From Sediminispirochaeta bajacaliforniensis DSM 16054 (GTDB lineage Bacteria; Spirochaetota; Spirochaetia; DSM-16054; Sediminispirochaetaceae), in NCBI RefSeq assembly GCF_000378205.1, contig NZ_KB899408.1, forward strand, positions 185,797-249,796: a stretch of DNA of 64,000 nucleotides. The letters run 5' to 3'. Shown here one piece after another: positions 25,541 through 34,522 of the stretch. A program made the position numbers and the translations under genes. Each line of letters starts with the position of its first letter. Position 1 is the stretch's first letter. Below the pieces are notes generated by a model, which had not been told where the DNA came from, searched no databases, and saw nothing but the letters and a program-made list of their open reading frames with translations.

Positions 25541-27649
25541 ATGATAGATTCACCTGCTTATATTGAAAAAGTTTATTCTGGTGTTCTGGGTAAAATCATA
25601 GGGGTATATATGGGCAGACCCGTTGAGGGATGGAGCCACAAGAAGATACAAAAAGAGATTGGTGATATTTGGTATTACGTTCATGATAAGATTGGTGTTC
25701 CGTTGATTGTTACCGATGATGACATCTCCGGCACCTTTACCTTTATACGCGCCCTTGAAGATAGCCCTGGCCAGAAGATTCCGGACGGGAAAGATGTTGC
25801 CCATGCCTGGCTAAATTACATTATTGAAAACCGAACCATTCTTTGGTGGGGAGGAAAGGGAATCTCTACCGAACATACTGCCTATTTGGCTCTCAAAGAG
25901 GGGGTGGAACCCCCCGAAAGTGGTTCAATTGAACGAAACGGAAAGATTGTGGCCGAGCAGATAGGAGCCCAAATTTTTATAGACGGTTGGGCCATGGTGG
26001 CTCCCGGCGATCCCGATTTTGCCGTTTCATTGGCATCTGCGGCAGCTCATGTTAGTCATGACAGGGAAGCCGTATACGGTGCAATGGTCATTGCGGCCAT
26101 GGAAGCATTGGCCTTTGTCTGTGATGGGACCGAGGATATCCTAAAGAAGGCCTTATCATATATTCCCGACGACTCTGTTATCTATTGCATGAATAGCTAC
26201 CTGATAGAGCTGCATCATCGTGAGCCTGACTGGCGGAAGGCATGGTCGGAATTCAGCTCCATGTATAACTATGAGAAGTATCCGGGGTTTTGCCATATCG
26301 TTCCCAACCATGGACTTGTGGTTCTGAGTCTTTTATACGGCGACGATGATTTCCAGAAATCGCAAATGATTGTAAATACCTGTGGTTGGGATACGGACTG
26401 CAACGCCGCCAATGTTGGTTGTTTTCTCGGTATTAAAAATGGCCTGGCCGGTATCGATGCCGGAGCCGACTTTAGAACGCCTGTTCGTGATCGCCTTTAT
26501 CTTGCAACGGCCGACGGGGGACGTGCCATCAGCGATGCGTTAACCGTAGCTTACCAACTGATTAATGCTGCAAGAAAATTAAAAGGACTTCCCGGATTGG
26601 CACCCAAACAGGGAGCCCGCTTTCATTTCTCCCAGCCTGGCTCCGTACAAGGTTTTCATTACGAAGATCCCTCCGGTGAAGCACCCCAGCCCTTGCTGGA
26701 CAACTATGTCGATACAAGCGTCTCAGAAGAACATCTTTTACGATGTACGTACAGGAATTTGAGCCGAGGCCAGCATCTTCGCTTGAAAACCGCTACCTTC
26801 ATTCCTCCGGAAGCGAGGGAAATGCCCGGCTATGAGTTTATTGCCTCCCCTACGCTGTATTCGGGGCAGACAATAACCGCACGGTGTTATGTTAAAGATA
26901 CCACGGGATATATCGAAGCTGCCTTATTTACTCAGGTAAATGGTGATGATGATAACCTGTTGACCCGTCACGGCAAAAAGATGGCTCTGGAGCCAGGCAG
27001 ATGGTACACTCTTTCCTTTACCGTAAACGAAACCGGGGGACAGCCCATTACCTTCGTCGGCATCGAGCTTATTTCTCCATGCGGAGGAAGTCACGGTACG
27101 CTCTATTTGGATTACCTTACCTGGGATGATTGTGTCACCTATGAGATGCTCCCCCTTCAAAAGCCCAAAGGAAAGGTCTGGATGCGAGCCTGGGTCGACT
27201 CCGTAGATATGGCCGATTTTCACTGGAATCCCGGGGTACGGATCAGCAAGGACCCCGGACTGGGTCTCCTCTATCAGGGCACGGAAACATGGCATAACTA
27301 CCACATAAAGGCAACAATTCTTCCCCATCTTTTTCGAAAAGGGGGAATCGCATGTGCCATCAGGGGCTTACGGAATTATCTCATGGTCTATCTTGACCAT
27401 GAAAAGCAAGCAAAGCTTGCGATGAATGTCGATGGAGATATCGATATTCTTGCATCTGCTCCCTTTGATTTTCAGTGGGAAAAACATGTAGACATTGAAG
27501 TAAACATGAGGAATGGGATTATCGAAGCAACGTTTGATGGAAGTACCATGCTGAAAGCAGAGTGTGATGAAAGACTGTTGTACGGTGCTGCAGGTTTTCT
27601 CGTAGAATCGGGGAGTCTGTCGTGTTTACAGATGACGATAGAATCGTGA
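25541..27649 (+). CDS. ADP-ribosylglycohydrolase (DraG)-family protein with C-terminal beta-rich domains
   Basis: Predicted 702 residues. The N-terminal half (about 10-345) has the DraG metal-ligand motifs: VTDDDISGTFTFIRALE, and GWDTDCNAANVGCFLGI with its aspartates. The C-terminal half, from about 400, has no catalytic motif I know and looks like two beta-sandwich modules resembling carbohydrate-binding or LamG-type domains. No signal peptide is seen. An upstream TTG at 25502 overlaps the permease stop, but AAGGAG lies 9 nt before ATG 25541, so I prefer the latter. DraG folds cleave N- or O-glycosidic bonds of ADP-ribose. In a sugar-uptake operon it more likely hydrolyses an imported ribosyl or glycosyl compound. 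The substrate is unknown. Confidence 0.8.
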   Translation: MIDSPAYIEKVYSGVLGKIIGVYMGRPVEGWSHKKIQKEIGDIWYYVHDKIGVPLIVTDDDISGTFTFIRALEDSPGQKIPDGKDVAHAWLNYIIENRTILWWGGKGISTEHTAYLALKEGVEPPESGSIERNGKIVAEQIGAQIFIDGWAMVAPGDPDFAVSLASAAAHVSHDREAVYGAMVIAAMEALAFVCDGTEDILKKALSYIPDDSVIYCMNSYLIELHHREPDWRKAWSEFSSMYNYEKYPGFCHIVPNHGLVVLSLLYGDDDFQKSQMIVNTCGWDTDCNAANVGCFLGIKNGLAGIDAGADFRTPVRDRLYLATADGGRAISDALTVAYQLINAARKLKGLPGLAPKQGARFHFSQPGSVQGFHYEDPSGEAPQPLLDNYVDTSVSEEHLLRCTYRNLSRGQHLRLKTATFIPPEAREMPGYEFIASPTLYSGQTITARCYVKDTTGYIEAALFTQVNGDDDNLLTRHGKKMALEPGRWYTLSFTVNETGGQPITFVGIELISPCGGSHGTLYLDYLTWDDCVTYEMLPLQKPKGKVWMRAWVDSVDMADFHWNPGVRISKDPGLGLLYQGTETWHNYHIKATILPHLFRKGGIACAIRGLRNYLMVYLDHEKQAKLAMNVDGDIDILASAPFDFQWEKHVDIEVNMRNGIIEATFDGSTMLKAECDERLLYGAAGFLVESGSLSCLQMTIES

Positions 27650-27655
27650 TCTGAA

Positions 27656-27802
27656 TAGAGTGTTCCGAATCCTGGTGATAATATGCTTTTTTCGTGGCAG
27701 CTTTCTTGCATGGCATTGCCTACGCCTTTTTCATCGTATGATTTTTAATTGACTGTATGAGGAAGATTTGGGCTCTATCAATCACCACTATTCGGAGCAG
27801 TA
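27656..27802 (+). repeat. Dispersed TIR element, full length 147 bp (copy 2)
   Basis: The left end is TA then GAGTGTTCCGAATCCTGGTG. The right end is ATCACCACTATTCGGAGCAG then TA, matching the left end in inverse orientation at 16 of 19 positions. It lies 6 nt after the DraG-like gene and has no ORF. Confidence 0.8.
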
Positions 27803-27823
27803 GAATAGTTTTACAATAGCAAC

Positions 27824-28180
27824 ATGAGTGATTCAATGATCGATGCCATGAACCGGATGCAGGAGATACGAAAGCGTATTGAGGAAATTCAGCAGCTTGG
27901 GAAGGGGCAGAACCTTTCAGCAGCTTCTTCCGCATCGGAATCGAAAACCGAACCTGCAAAAGGCGATCCTCAGAGCAATGAGGCCTTCTCTCTTGCTCTT
28001 GAGCAGGCGATCGGGTCACTCATATCGTCCGGCGATGTGAGTGGCCTCGGCTCAGGTGGCGTCCTTTCGTCTTCAGATGTAGGGAATGTGACGAATTTAA
28101 TTCAGAAGCTTGGTGGGACACAAGCAGATATAGATCCTGCGCTTGTTGCCAAGGCCATTGAACAGTATAAGAGTCGATAG
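27824..28180 (+). CDS. Small protein of unknown function, possibly truncated by a repeat element
   Basis: A 118-residue soluble protein that I do not recognise. It has a charged N-terminal helix (MNRMQEIRKRIEEIQQLG), an Ser/Ala/Lys-rich linker, a Gly/Ser-rich stretch, and a C-terminal NLIQKLGGTQADIDPALV. Its stop TAG (28178-28180) is contributed by the first bases of a dispersed element, so it may be a gene cut short by insertion. The amphipathic N-terminus faintly recalls spirochaetal flagellar or transglycosylase-associated proteins, but I cannot support that. No good ribosome site precedes the ATG. Confidence 0.5.
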   Translation: MSDSMIDAMNRMQEIRKRIEEIQQLGKGQNLSAASSASESKTEPAKGDPQSNEAFSLALEQAIGSLISSGDVSGLGSGGVLSSSDVGNVTNLIQKLGGTQADIDPALVAKAIEQYKSR

Positions 28181-28324
28181 TGTCCGGAATCCTGGTGGTC
28201 TGCGAGCCTCTTTGACGGAAATACTTGCTTTTATGCCAGTGCGTGCTTTTTCCCACAGTTTTGCTTTCAATTGGTTGCGGAAAATGGAATTATGTTCCTT
28301 CAACCACCAGGATTCCGAACAGTA
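28178..28324 (+). repeat. Dispersed TIR element, full length 147 bp (copy 3)
   Basis: The left end TA then GTGTCCGGAATCCTGGTGGT and the right end ACCACCAGGATTCCGAACAG then TA form an inverted pair. The left TA is part of the stop codon of the preceding ORF. Confidence 0.85.
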
Positions 28325-28332
28325 GACAATGA

Positions 28333-28947
28333 TTATTGCAATTGTGCCCGTTTTCTATTGATCCATGCATCCCAACCTTTACCGGAAAGGTGTTGTGCCA
28401 CCCCGTCAAGCACATCCAGCTGCGTTACCGATGGGTCTGCAACAAGCTCATATCCATTATTTTTGTCTCCACTCTCAAGTTTGCATGCACCCCAATAGTA
28501 CATTCCGCCCCGTTCGACCTTTATCGTATTTTCACGATCGGGTAAACCGCTATAGAGCAAAAACTCGGTATTTCCCGTCATGACATCAAGTTCGATGAGG
28601 TAGTAGTCCCCCGGTTTTTCGACCGGACACGCAAAGGTTGAAGTTGAACGGTCCCAATAGATCCACGCTCCTTCCTCCATGAGAGCCTTTGCTGCAGCCT
28701 TCTTTTCTTTTTTTGACATGTTTAGCAGATCATCGGCTGTATTCCAGCCCATTTTGTTTGCCAGCTCCCAGGGCGCAAAAAAGAACACTACGGAGCTATA
28801 CTTCAAATGCTCTTTATTCAAGTACCCGTAGATAAGACTGCTGGCTTCACTTTGGGGGGCTGTATTCACTCCCATCGTGGCACATCCCGAAAGCAAAGCG
28901 ACCGTAAGTCCGACAAGGATCGGGGTACAGATACGTAAGTGCTTCAT
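28333..28947 (-). CDS. Predicted lipoprotein of unknown function
   Basis: A 204-residue protein with a lipoprotein signal (hydrophobic core then LLSGC, lipid-anchor Cys22). The mature part includes SLIYGYLNKEHLKYSSVVFFFAP, a beta-rich centre with GDYYLIELDVMTG, and a Trp-rich C-terminus. AAGGAGAAG precedes ATG 28947. I do not recognise a family. It stands alone between a repeat element and a hairpin-containing gap. Confidence 0.7.
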   Translation of the reverse strand: MKHLRICTPILVGLTVALLSGCATMGVNTAPQSEASSLIYGYLNKEHLKYSSVVFFFAPWELANKMGWNTADDLLNMSKKEKKAAAKALMEEGAWIYWDRSTSTFACPVEKPGDYYLIELDVMTGNTEFLLYSGLPDRENTIKVERGGMYYWGACKLESGDKNNGYELVADPSVTQLDVLDGVAQHLSGKGWDAWINRKRAQLQ

Positions 28948-28975
28948 TTCTTCTCCTTAACCTTATTATATTTTT

Positions 28976-29062
28976 TGGAGGAGAGACTTCGATTCGGGAG
29001 AATCCTGTTCAACGATATGCGAAAAGGCATTGTCTCCGTTGTCAGTCGAAGTCATTCCTCCA
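28976..29062. other. Long interrupted inverted repeat, possible structured RNA
   Basis: Arms 28976-28992 and 29046-29062 pair as TGGAGGA/TCCTCCA and ACTTCGA/TCGAAGT, with a 3-nt internal mismatch. A further inner pairing near CGGGAGA/TCTCCG extends the stem. It lies in the 269-nt gap between the lipoprotein gene and the terminator of the pyruvate oxidoreductase gene. Direction and function are unknown. Confidence 0.45.
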
Positions 29063-29147
29063 GAAACGCCTATGCTTTTTGTATTGGTCTTATTTTACCA
29101 ATTACCGCTACTTCGTTCAATAGGTACATATAAATAGTCGAAATCCA

Positions 29148-29179
29148 CAAAAAAACACCCGACCGGAAAGGTCGGGTGT
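29148..29179 (-). terminator. Rho-independent terminator of the pyruvate:ferredoxin oxidoreductase gene
   Basis: ACACCCGACC, GGAAA, GGTCGGGTGT is a perfect 10-bp stem. On the minus strand it is followed by a run of T (plus-strand A tract at 29148-29155). Confidence 0.9.
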
Positions 29180-29216
29180 AGTAATCACATCTTTTCGTAT
29201 GTACGAAAAACGCTTT

Positions 29217-32200
29217 TTAGAAATCCCTGTCGGCAAGATACTTCAGTTCCCGGTACTTCCGGTCTACATCGTACTTTACCTTCTCAAGCAGAGCAGCAGC
29301 CCTTTCGGGATTTGCAGCCTTAAGGGATTTGTAACGTACCTCGTTGTACATGTAGTCTGCAGGATCGATCGTCGGCTCCTTGCTGTCGAGGTTGAAGGGG
29401 TTCTTTCCCTCGGTGGTAAGGTCGGGATTAAATCTCCACAAAGGCCACATACCGCTGTTGACAGCCAGCTTCTGCTGGTCCATACCCTTGGTCATGTTGA
29501 TACCGTGGTTGATACAGTGGCTGTAAGCGATGATCAGAGAAGGACCGTCGTAAGCCTCGGCTTCTCGGATTGCTTTGATCGTCTGCATTCGGTTATACCC
29601 CATGGCAACACGAGCGACATAGACATAGCCGTAGCTCATGGCCATCATGCCGAGGTCTTTTTTAGAGGTCGATTTTCCGCTTGCGGCAAACTTGGCAATG
29701 GCTCCTACCGGAGTGGATTTTGACATCTGGCCTCCGGTATTGGAGTAAACCTCGGTGTCCATACAAAGCACGTTGATATTTCTTCCACTGGCCAGAACAT
29801 GATCGAGACCGCCGTAACCGATGTCATAGGCCCATCCGTCACCACCGAAGACCCATACCGATCGTTTGATCAGATAGTCGGCGACGCTGGCGAGCTCTGT
29901 TGCATCGTAGTTGTCGGAAGCCTTGCACTGGGCGACCAGCTTGTCTTTCCATTCCCTCTGGCGATCAATCTCTTCATCGGTTTTCTGGGGGTTGGATTTG
30001 ATGTTTTCAAGAAGACTCTTGTCGATACCTGAAGGGGTATTGGCAAGCAGCCGATCAACCAGCTCCATGGCGTAGTTACCCATTCTGTCGCTGGTAAGGC
30101 GCATGCCGTAACCAAACTCTGCCGCATCTTCAAAGAGACTGTTTGACCATGTCGGCCCTCTTCCGTCGTCTCTGGTGGTATAGGGCGTGGTGGGGAGGTT
30201 TCCGCCGTAGATGGAGGAACATCCCGTGGCGTTTGCAATAACAGCCCTGTCGCCGAAGAACTGACTGACCAGCTTGACGTAGGGGGTTTCACCACAACCT
30301 GCACAGGCTCCGCTGAACTCAAACAGCGGCTGGAGCAGCTGGCTGCCCTTGGTGCTGTTGAGGTTGAGTTTGCTTCGATCGTAGTTGGGGATTGAGAGGA
30401 AGTATTCCCAGTTTTCTTTTTCCTGTTCCCTCAGAGGCAGCTGGTGCTCCATGGAAAGGGCTTTCTTATCGAACTTCTTGTTCACAGGACAGATGTTCCA
30501 ACAGGCGCCGCAACCGGTACAATCTTCCGGTGCCACCTCGATGGTGAATTTCTGGCCGGCAAACTCTTTGCCTTTTGCATCGGTGCTCTTGAAGGTCTTG
30601 GGTGCCTTGTCCAACAGGCCGGCATCGTACACCTTCATTCTGATAACACCGTGGGGGCAAACCGCCGAACAGTCTGCACACTGGATACAGACCTCAGGGT
30701 CCCATACGGGGATCTTTTCGGCGATGTTTCGCTTCTCGTATTTGGTGGTGCCGGTGGGGTAGGTCCCGTCGATCGGCAGCTGGCTTGTTTTCAGCTTTTC
30801 ACCGCGGCTGGCCATAAGTTCGCCAGTAACGGTTTTAACAAATTCGGGGGCATCATCGGGAATAAGCTTAATCATGTGCTTATTGCCCTTGACCTCTTTG
30901 GGATAGCTGACCTCTTCAATTGCATCACGTGCCATATCGATGGTCTTGATGTTCTTGTCTACGACATCCTGTCCCTTTTTCATATAGGTCTTGGTGATGT
31001 ACTTCTTGATAAGTTCGATTGCCTGGTCCTCGGGAAGGATACCGGAGATTTTGAAGAAAGCGGTCTGCATGATGACGTTGATTCTGCTTCCCATTCCCGC
31101 TTTTTCGGCAATGGAAACAGCGTCAATGACATAAAAGCGAAGCTTCTTGTCGATAATCTGCTGCTGCACCTCGACGGGGAGATTTTCCCACACTTCATCC
31201 TTATTGTAGGGGCTGGCAAGGAGGAACACTCCGCCTTCTTCCGCATTCTTTAGGATGTCGAATCGTTCAAGGAAGGTGAACTTGTGACAAGCGAGGAAGT
31301 TTGCCCGCTGAATATTGTAGGTGCTCTTGATCAGCTCTTTTCCGAAGCGGAGATGGCTGACGGTGGTTGCACCTGCTTTCTTCGAATCGTAGACGAAGTA
31401 GCCCTGAGCATAGTTGTCGGTGGCTTCTCCGATGATCTTGATGCTGTTCTTGTTTGCACCTACGGTACCGTCGGAACCGAGGCCGTAGAACATAGCCCGG
31501 TGTACCTTACCGTTGGACGTGCTGAAGCTCTCATCCCAGTCGAGACTGGTGTAGGCCAAATCATCGTAGATACCCACGGTGAAATGGTTTTTCGGCTGAT
31601 CGGCGGCAAGGTTGTCGAAAACAGCCTTTGCCATGCCCGGGGTGAATTCGTTGGAACCGAGTCCGTAACGTCCACCCACGGTTTTGGGCCAGCTTGCAAA
31701 CTGGCTTTTTCCAGCCTCCATAATCTCACCGATGGCGGTGCGAACATCTTCGTAAAGGGGTTCACCGAGGCTTCCCGGCTCTTTTGTTCTGTCGAGGACC
31801 GCGATCTTTTTTACGGTTTTAGGCAGAGCTTCGACAAAATGCTTTGCGCTGAAGGGGCGGAAGAGGTGAACCTTTACCAATCCGATCTTCTCACCCTTTG
31901 CCTGGAGCACATTCATGGTCTCTTCCATGGTGTCGGCACCGCTTCCCATCATCACGACAACGCGTTCGGCATCTGCTGCACCGACGTAGTCGAAAAGGTG
32001 GTACTGGCGTCCGGTCAGTTTGGCAAACCTATCCATAGCCTTCTGGACAATATCGGGGGTCGCTTCGTAGAACTTGTTGACCGTTTCCCGGGCTGCAAAG
32101 AAGACATCGGGGTTTTGGCTGGTTCCCCGAACGACAGGCTTTTCAGGGTTCATTCCTCTGGATCGATGGGCGCGAACATATTCATCGTTGATCATTTCAC

Positions 32201-32777
32201 GCATCACATCATAGGAAATCTCTTCCACCTTCTGGATTTCATGGCTGGTCCGGAATCCGTCAAAGAAGTGGATAAAGGGAATCCGTGACTCAAGGGTCGC
32301 CGCCTGGGCGATGAGGGCGTTATCCATGGTTTCCTGAACGTTGTTACTGGCGAGCATGGCAAAACCGGTGGAGCGGGCGGCCATCACATCGGAATGATCA
32401 CCGAAGATGGAAAGCGCCTGGGCCGCAACTGCTCGTGCCGCGATGTGAAACACTGTGGATGTCAGCTCTCCGGCAATCTTAAACATGTTGGGGATCATCA
32501 ACAGCAAGCCCTGGCTCGCGGTAAAGGTTGTTGTAAGCGCGCCGGTGGTAAGAGCGCCGTGCACAGAACCGGAAGCTCCAGCTTCCGACTGAAGCTCAAC
32601 TACGTCGGGGACCGTTCCCCAAATGTTTTTTCTGCCCTGGGCGCTGTACACATCGGCCAGCTCTCCCATGGGAGAAGACGGAGTAATCGGATAAATTGCG
32701 ATTACCTCGTTTGTGGCATGGGCCACATGGGCGACGGCCGTATTGCCGTCGATCGTAACCATCTTTTTCTCAGACAT
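29217..32777 (-). CDS. nifJ: Pyruvate:ferredoxin (flavodoxin) oxidoreductase
   Basis: A 1186-residue single-chain enzyme converting pyruvate and CoA to acetyl-CoA, CO2 and reduced ferredoxin. Domain order is normal: pyrimidine-binding domain with AIYPITPSSPMGEL near 30, transketolase C-terminal-like part, gamma domain (FYGLGSDGTVGANKN), a two-cluster ferredoxin insert (CIQCADCSAVCP and CTGCGACWNICP), and the TPP domain with FSGACAGCGETPYVKL and GGDGWAYDIGYGG. AAGGA precedes ATG 32777. It is monocistronic and ends with a strong terminator. Central to pyruvate fermentation in an anaerobe. Confidence 0.96.
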   Translation of the reverse strand: MSEKKMVTIDGNTAVAHVAHATNEVIAIYPITPSSPMGELADVYSAQGRKNIWGTVPDVVELQSEAGASGSVHGALTTGALTTTFTASQGLLLMIPNMFKIAGELTSTVFHIAARAVAAQALSIFGDHSDVMAARSTGFAMLASNNVQETMDNALIAQAATLESRIPFIHFFDGFRTSHEIQKVEEISYDVMREMINDEYVRAHRSRGMNPEKPVVRGTSQNPDVFFAARETVNKFYEATPDIVQKAMDRFAKLTGRQYHLFDYVGAADAERVVVMMGSGADTMEETMNVLQAKGEKIGLVKVHLFRPFSAKHFVEALPKTVKKIAVLDRTKEPGSLGEPLYEDVRTAIGEIMEAGKSQFASWPKTVGGRYGLGSNEFTPGMAKAVFDNLAADQPKNHFTVGIYDDLAYTSLDWDESFSTSNGKVHRAMFYGLGSDGTVGANKNSIKIIGEATDNYAQGYFVYDSKKAGATTVSHLRFGKELIKSTYNIQRANFLACHKFTFLERFDILKNAEEGGVFLLASPYNKDEVWENLPVEVQQQIIDKKLRFYVIDAVSIAEKAGMGSRINVIMQTAFFKISGILPEDQAIELIKKYITKTYMKKGQDVVDKNIKTIDMARDAIEEVSYPKEVKGNKHMIKLIPDDAPEFVKTVTGELMASRGEKLKTSQLPIDGTYPTGTTKYEKRNIAEKIPVWDPEVCIQCADCSAVCPHGVIRMKVYDAGLLDKAPKTFKSTDAKGKEFAGQKFTIEVAPEDCTGCGACWNICPVNKKFDKKALSMEHQLPLREQEKENWEYFLSIPNYDRSKLNLNSTKGSQLLQPLFEFSGACAGCGETPYVKLVSQFFGDRAVIANATGCSSIYGGNLPTTPYTTRDDGRGPTWSNSLFEDAAEFGYGMRLTSDRMGNYAMELVDRLLANTPSGIDKSLLENIKSNPQKTDEEIDRQREWKDKLVAQCKASDNYDATELASVADYLIKRSVWVFGGDGWAYDIGYGGLDHVLASGRNINVLCMDTEVYSNTGGQMSKSTPVGAIAKFAASGKSTSKKDLGMMAMSYGYVYVARVAMGYNRMQTIKAIREAEAYDGPSLIIAYSHCINHGINMTKGMDQQKLAVNSGMWPLWRFNPDLTTEGKNPFNLDSKEPTIDPADYMYNEVRYKSLKAANPERAAALLEKVKYDVDRKYRELKYLADRDF

Positions 32778-32902
32778 TTCAGAGTCCTTTATTTAGGGGT
32801 TTTACTTGCTATTAGTATACCCTATATAAAATGACGGGACAAGGAGCATGAGGCGATTCGATATGAAAAGATCGTTTTTACCCTCCGACAGGTGCTTCGA
32901 CT

Positions 32903-34453
32903 TCAGGAAGAAGGTGTCTCGTACAACAGACGCAAATATTCAGGTGCGGCAAAGCCTTGTAAAAGCCTGCGATGGACAGGATCCTCTCTCGGTGGTATCT
33001 TGTTACTTCGTGTCTCCCCTATTTGGAGAGAGGGACCTTTCATAAGCTGCTCAATCAGCTCCTTGGCGCGACTGGCGAAGTGTTCATTGCCGAAGTGTTT
33101 TCGTATGGTTTCCGTAGGAGGTGTCGGGTGTTGTCCGGTCAAAAGTGCCGCCTGAGAAAGCATATCGGCATTCAACGATCGAAGCTCCCGGAGAAGTCCC
33201 CGATCATCCATGCATCGTAAGAATCCCGCCTGAGATCCGGCATCAAGATATGAAAAATCGATTAGTTCGCTGTTAAGCATCTTCTGAATACGTTCCTGAA
33301 GGAGTGAGCGGACTTCCTCATGCAGGTAGGCAGAAAGCTCATTCATCCGCCGATTGTAGCGTTCTGAAAGCTCCTTTCTTTTCTCGTGCCTTACCGGTAT
33401 CCAGAGTGTGGAATAAAGATAGTGGGGATAGCCTTCAAAAAGGGGTTCGATTCCTCCGAGGATATCCAATCGTCGTGCAAACAAGGGGACACCCCACCGC
33501 AGGGCATCCACAAAAAAGTAACCGAAACCTTCCTGTACGGAAGAAGAGACCACGAGATCGCAGGACCGGGCAAGCTCTTCAAACCCAATGCCGGCTGCAT
33601 CGATCCCCGCCCCAAGGCCGAAGGCCCCCGTTATCGTACCGTCGGCAAAGAGCGATCGAACAAGGTGCGAATACTCCTGTTCCGCTTCGCTGGTCCCGGG
33701 CAGGGTAACAAGAAGATTAGCACCTCCCTCGACAAGTCGGGCAAGGAGAGCAGCCTCCAGCACGTTTTTTCGCCGGATCGTCCTAACGGGGTAAAGGAAA
33801 AAGGGAGCGGAGTGGTCGATCTTTCCTGCTGTTTCCGGCAATCCTGCGGCAACACGCTTTCTAATCCTTTCCCGATCAACGTCAAGGGAATCGGCATGAC
33901 CGTCCGACACCGGATTATTCAGCAAGGCGACCCTCTCGGAAGAGATCCCGCACGATATGAGCAGCTTGCGATCCCGCTCGTTGATGGTCAGGTACAGAAC
34001 ATTCGGCAAGTCCGGGTAGATTGCATCGTTCATGGTGGCGTACAACTCGTCAAGGTTGTTATGCCTGCCGCATTCGGGAAAGTCGTGAATCTGGAGCATG
34101 ACCGGCCGATCGGGATGTCGGCGGGCATAATCCAGGACCCCCTGAGTAAAATAACCGTTTTTGCCAAGTTGATAGTTATGAACCCACAGCAGATGGTCCG
34201 ACAGATGCTCTTCAAGGAGTCGGCAGATGGCCTCTGACGAAAGCCCGTTGGTACCCACTATATCGGAATGATAATCGAAAAGCGGAAGGTGCATGGTCCT
34301 GAGATCGATGGCATCCAGATTATCGCCGCTTCCCGAAACAAGTTGTATCGATTCAATAGCCAGACACTGGTCAAGCAATGCCTTTGCCCCGGAGATGGCG
34401 ACCTTTGTCACACCTCCGGGTCTGAAATGGTGATGTACAATGGCAATCTTCAT
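32903..34453 (-). CDS. Glycosyltransferase (GT-B fold, family 4-like)
   Basis: A 516-residue protein. The N-terminal Rossmann-like start (MKIAIVHHHFRPGGVTKVAI) and VMLQIHDFPECGRHNNL precede the nucleotide-sugar domain with PVRTIRRKNVLEA and the EX7E-like region SSSVQEGFGYFFVDALRWG. A helical C-terminal extension of about 120 residues has no recognised motif. No signal peptide, so cytoplasmic. The acceptor is unknown. It lies 69 nt downstream of the kinase gene at 34.5 kb on the same strand, but a functional link to that operon is not evident. The ribosome site is weak. Confidence 0.75.
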   Translation of the reverse strand: MKIAIVHHHFRPGGVTKVAISGAKALLDQCLAIESIQLVSGSGDNLDAIDLRTMHLPLFDYHSDIVGTNGLSSEAICRLLEEHLSDHLLWVHNYQLGKNGYFTQGVLDYARRHPDRPVMLQIHDFPECGRHNNLDELYATMNDAIYPDLPNVLYLTINERDRKLLISCGISSERVALLNNPVSDGHADSLDVDRERIRKRVAAGLPETAGKIDHSAPFFLYPVRTIRRKNVLEAALLARLVEGGANLLVTLPGTSEAEQEYSHLVRSLFADGTITGAFGLGAGIDAAGIGFEELARSCDLVVSSSVQEGFGYFFVDALRWGVPLFARRLDILGGIEPLFEGYPHYLYSTLWIPVRHEKRKELSERYNRRMNELSAYLHEEVRSLLQERIQKMLNSELIDFSYLDAGSQAGFLRCMDDRGLLRELRSLNADMLSQAALLTGQHPTPPTETIRKHFGNEHFASRAKELIEQLMKGPSLQIGETRSNKIPPREDPVHRRLLQGFAAPEYLRLLYETPSS

Positions 34454-34522
34454 GAAACAGAAGTGTAGCGTATCCCTGGCGTCGATGCTACCGCTTGCTG
34501 CTTTTTATTATCGTCAGCCGCT

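Noticed and set aside
31284..32288. 334-codon open frame on the plus strand
   Set aside because: It lies wholly antisense to the pyruvate:ferredoxin oxidoreductase gene and has no protein features of its own.
33386..34237. 283-codon open frame on the plus strand
   Set aside because: It is antisense to the glycosyltransferase gene. Its composition is that of a mirrored frame.
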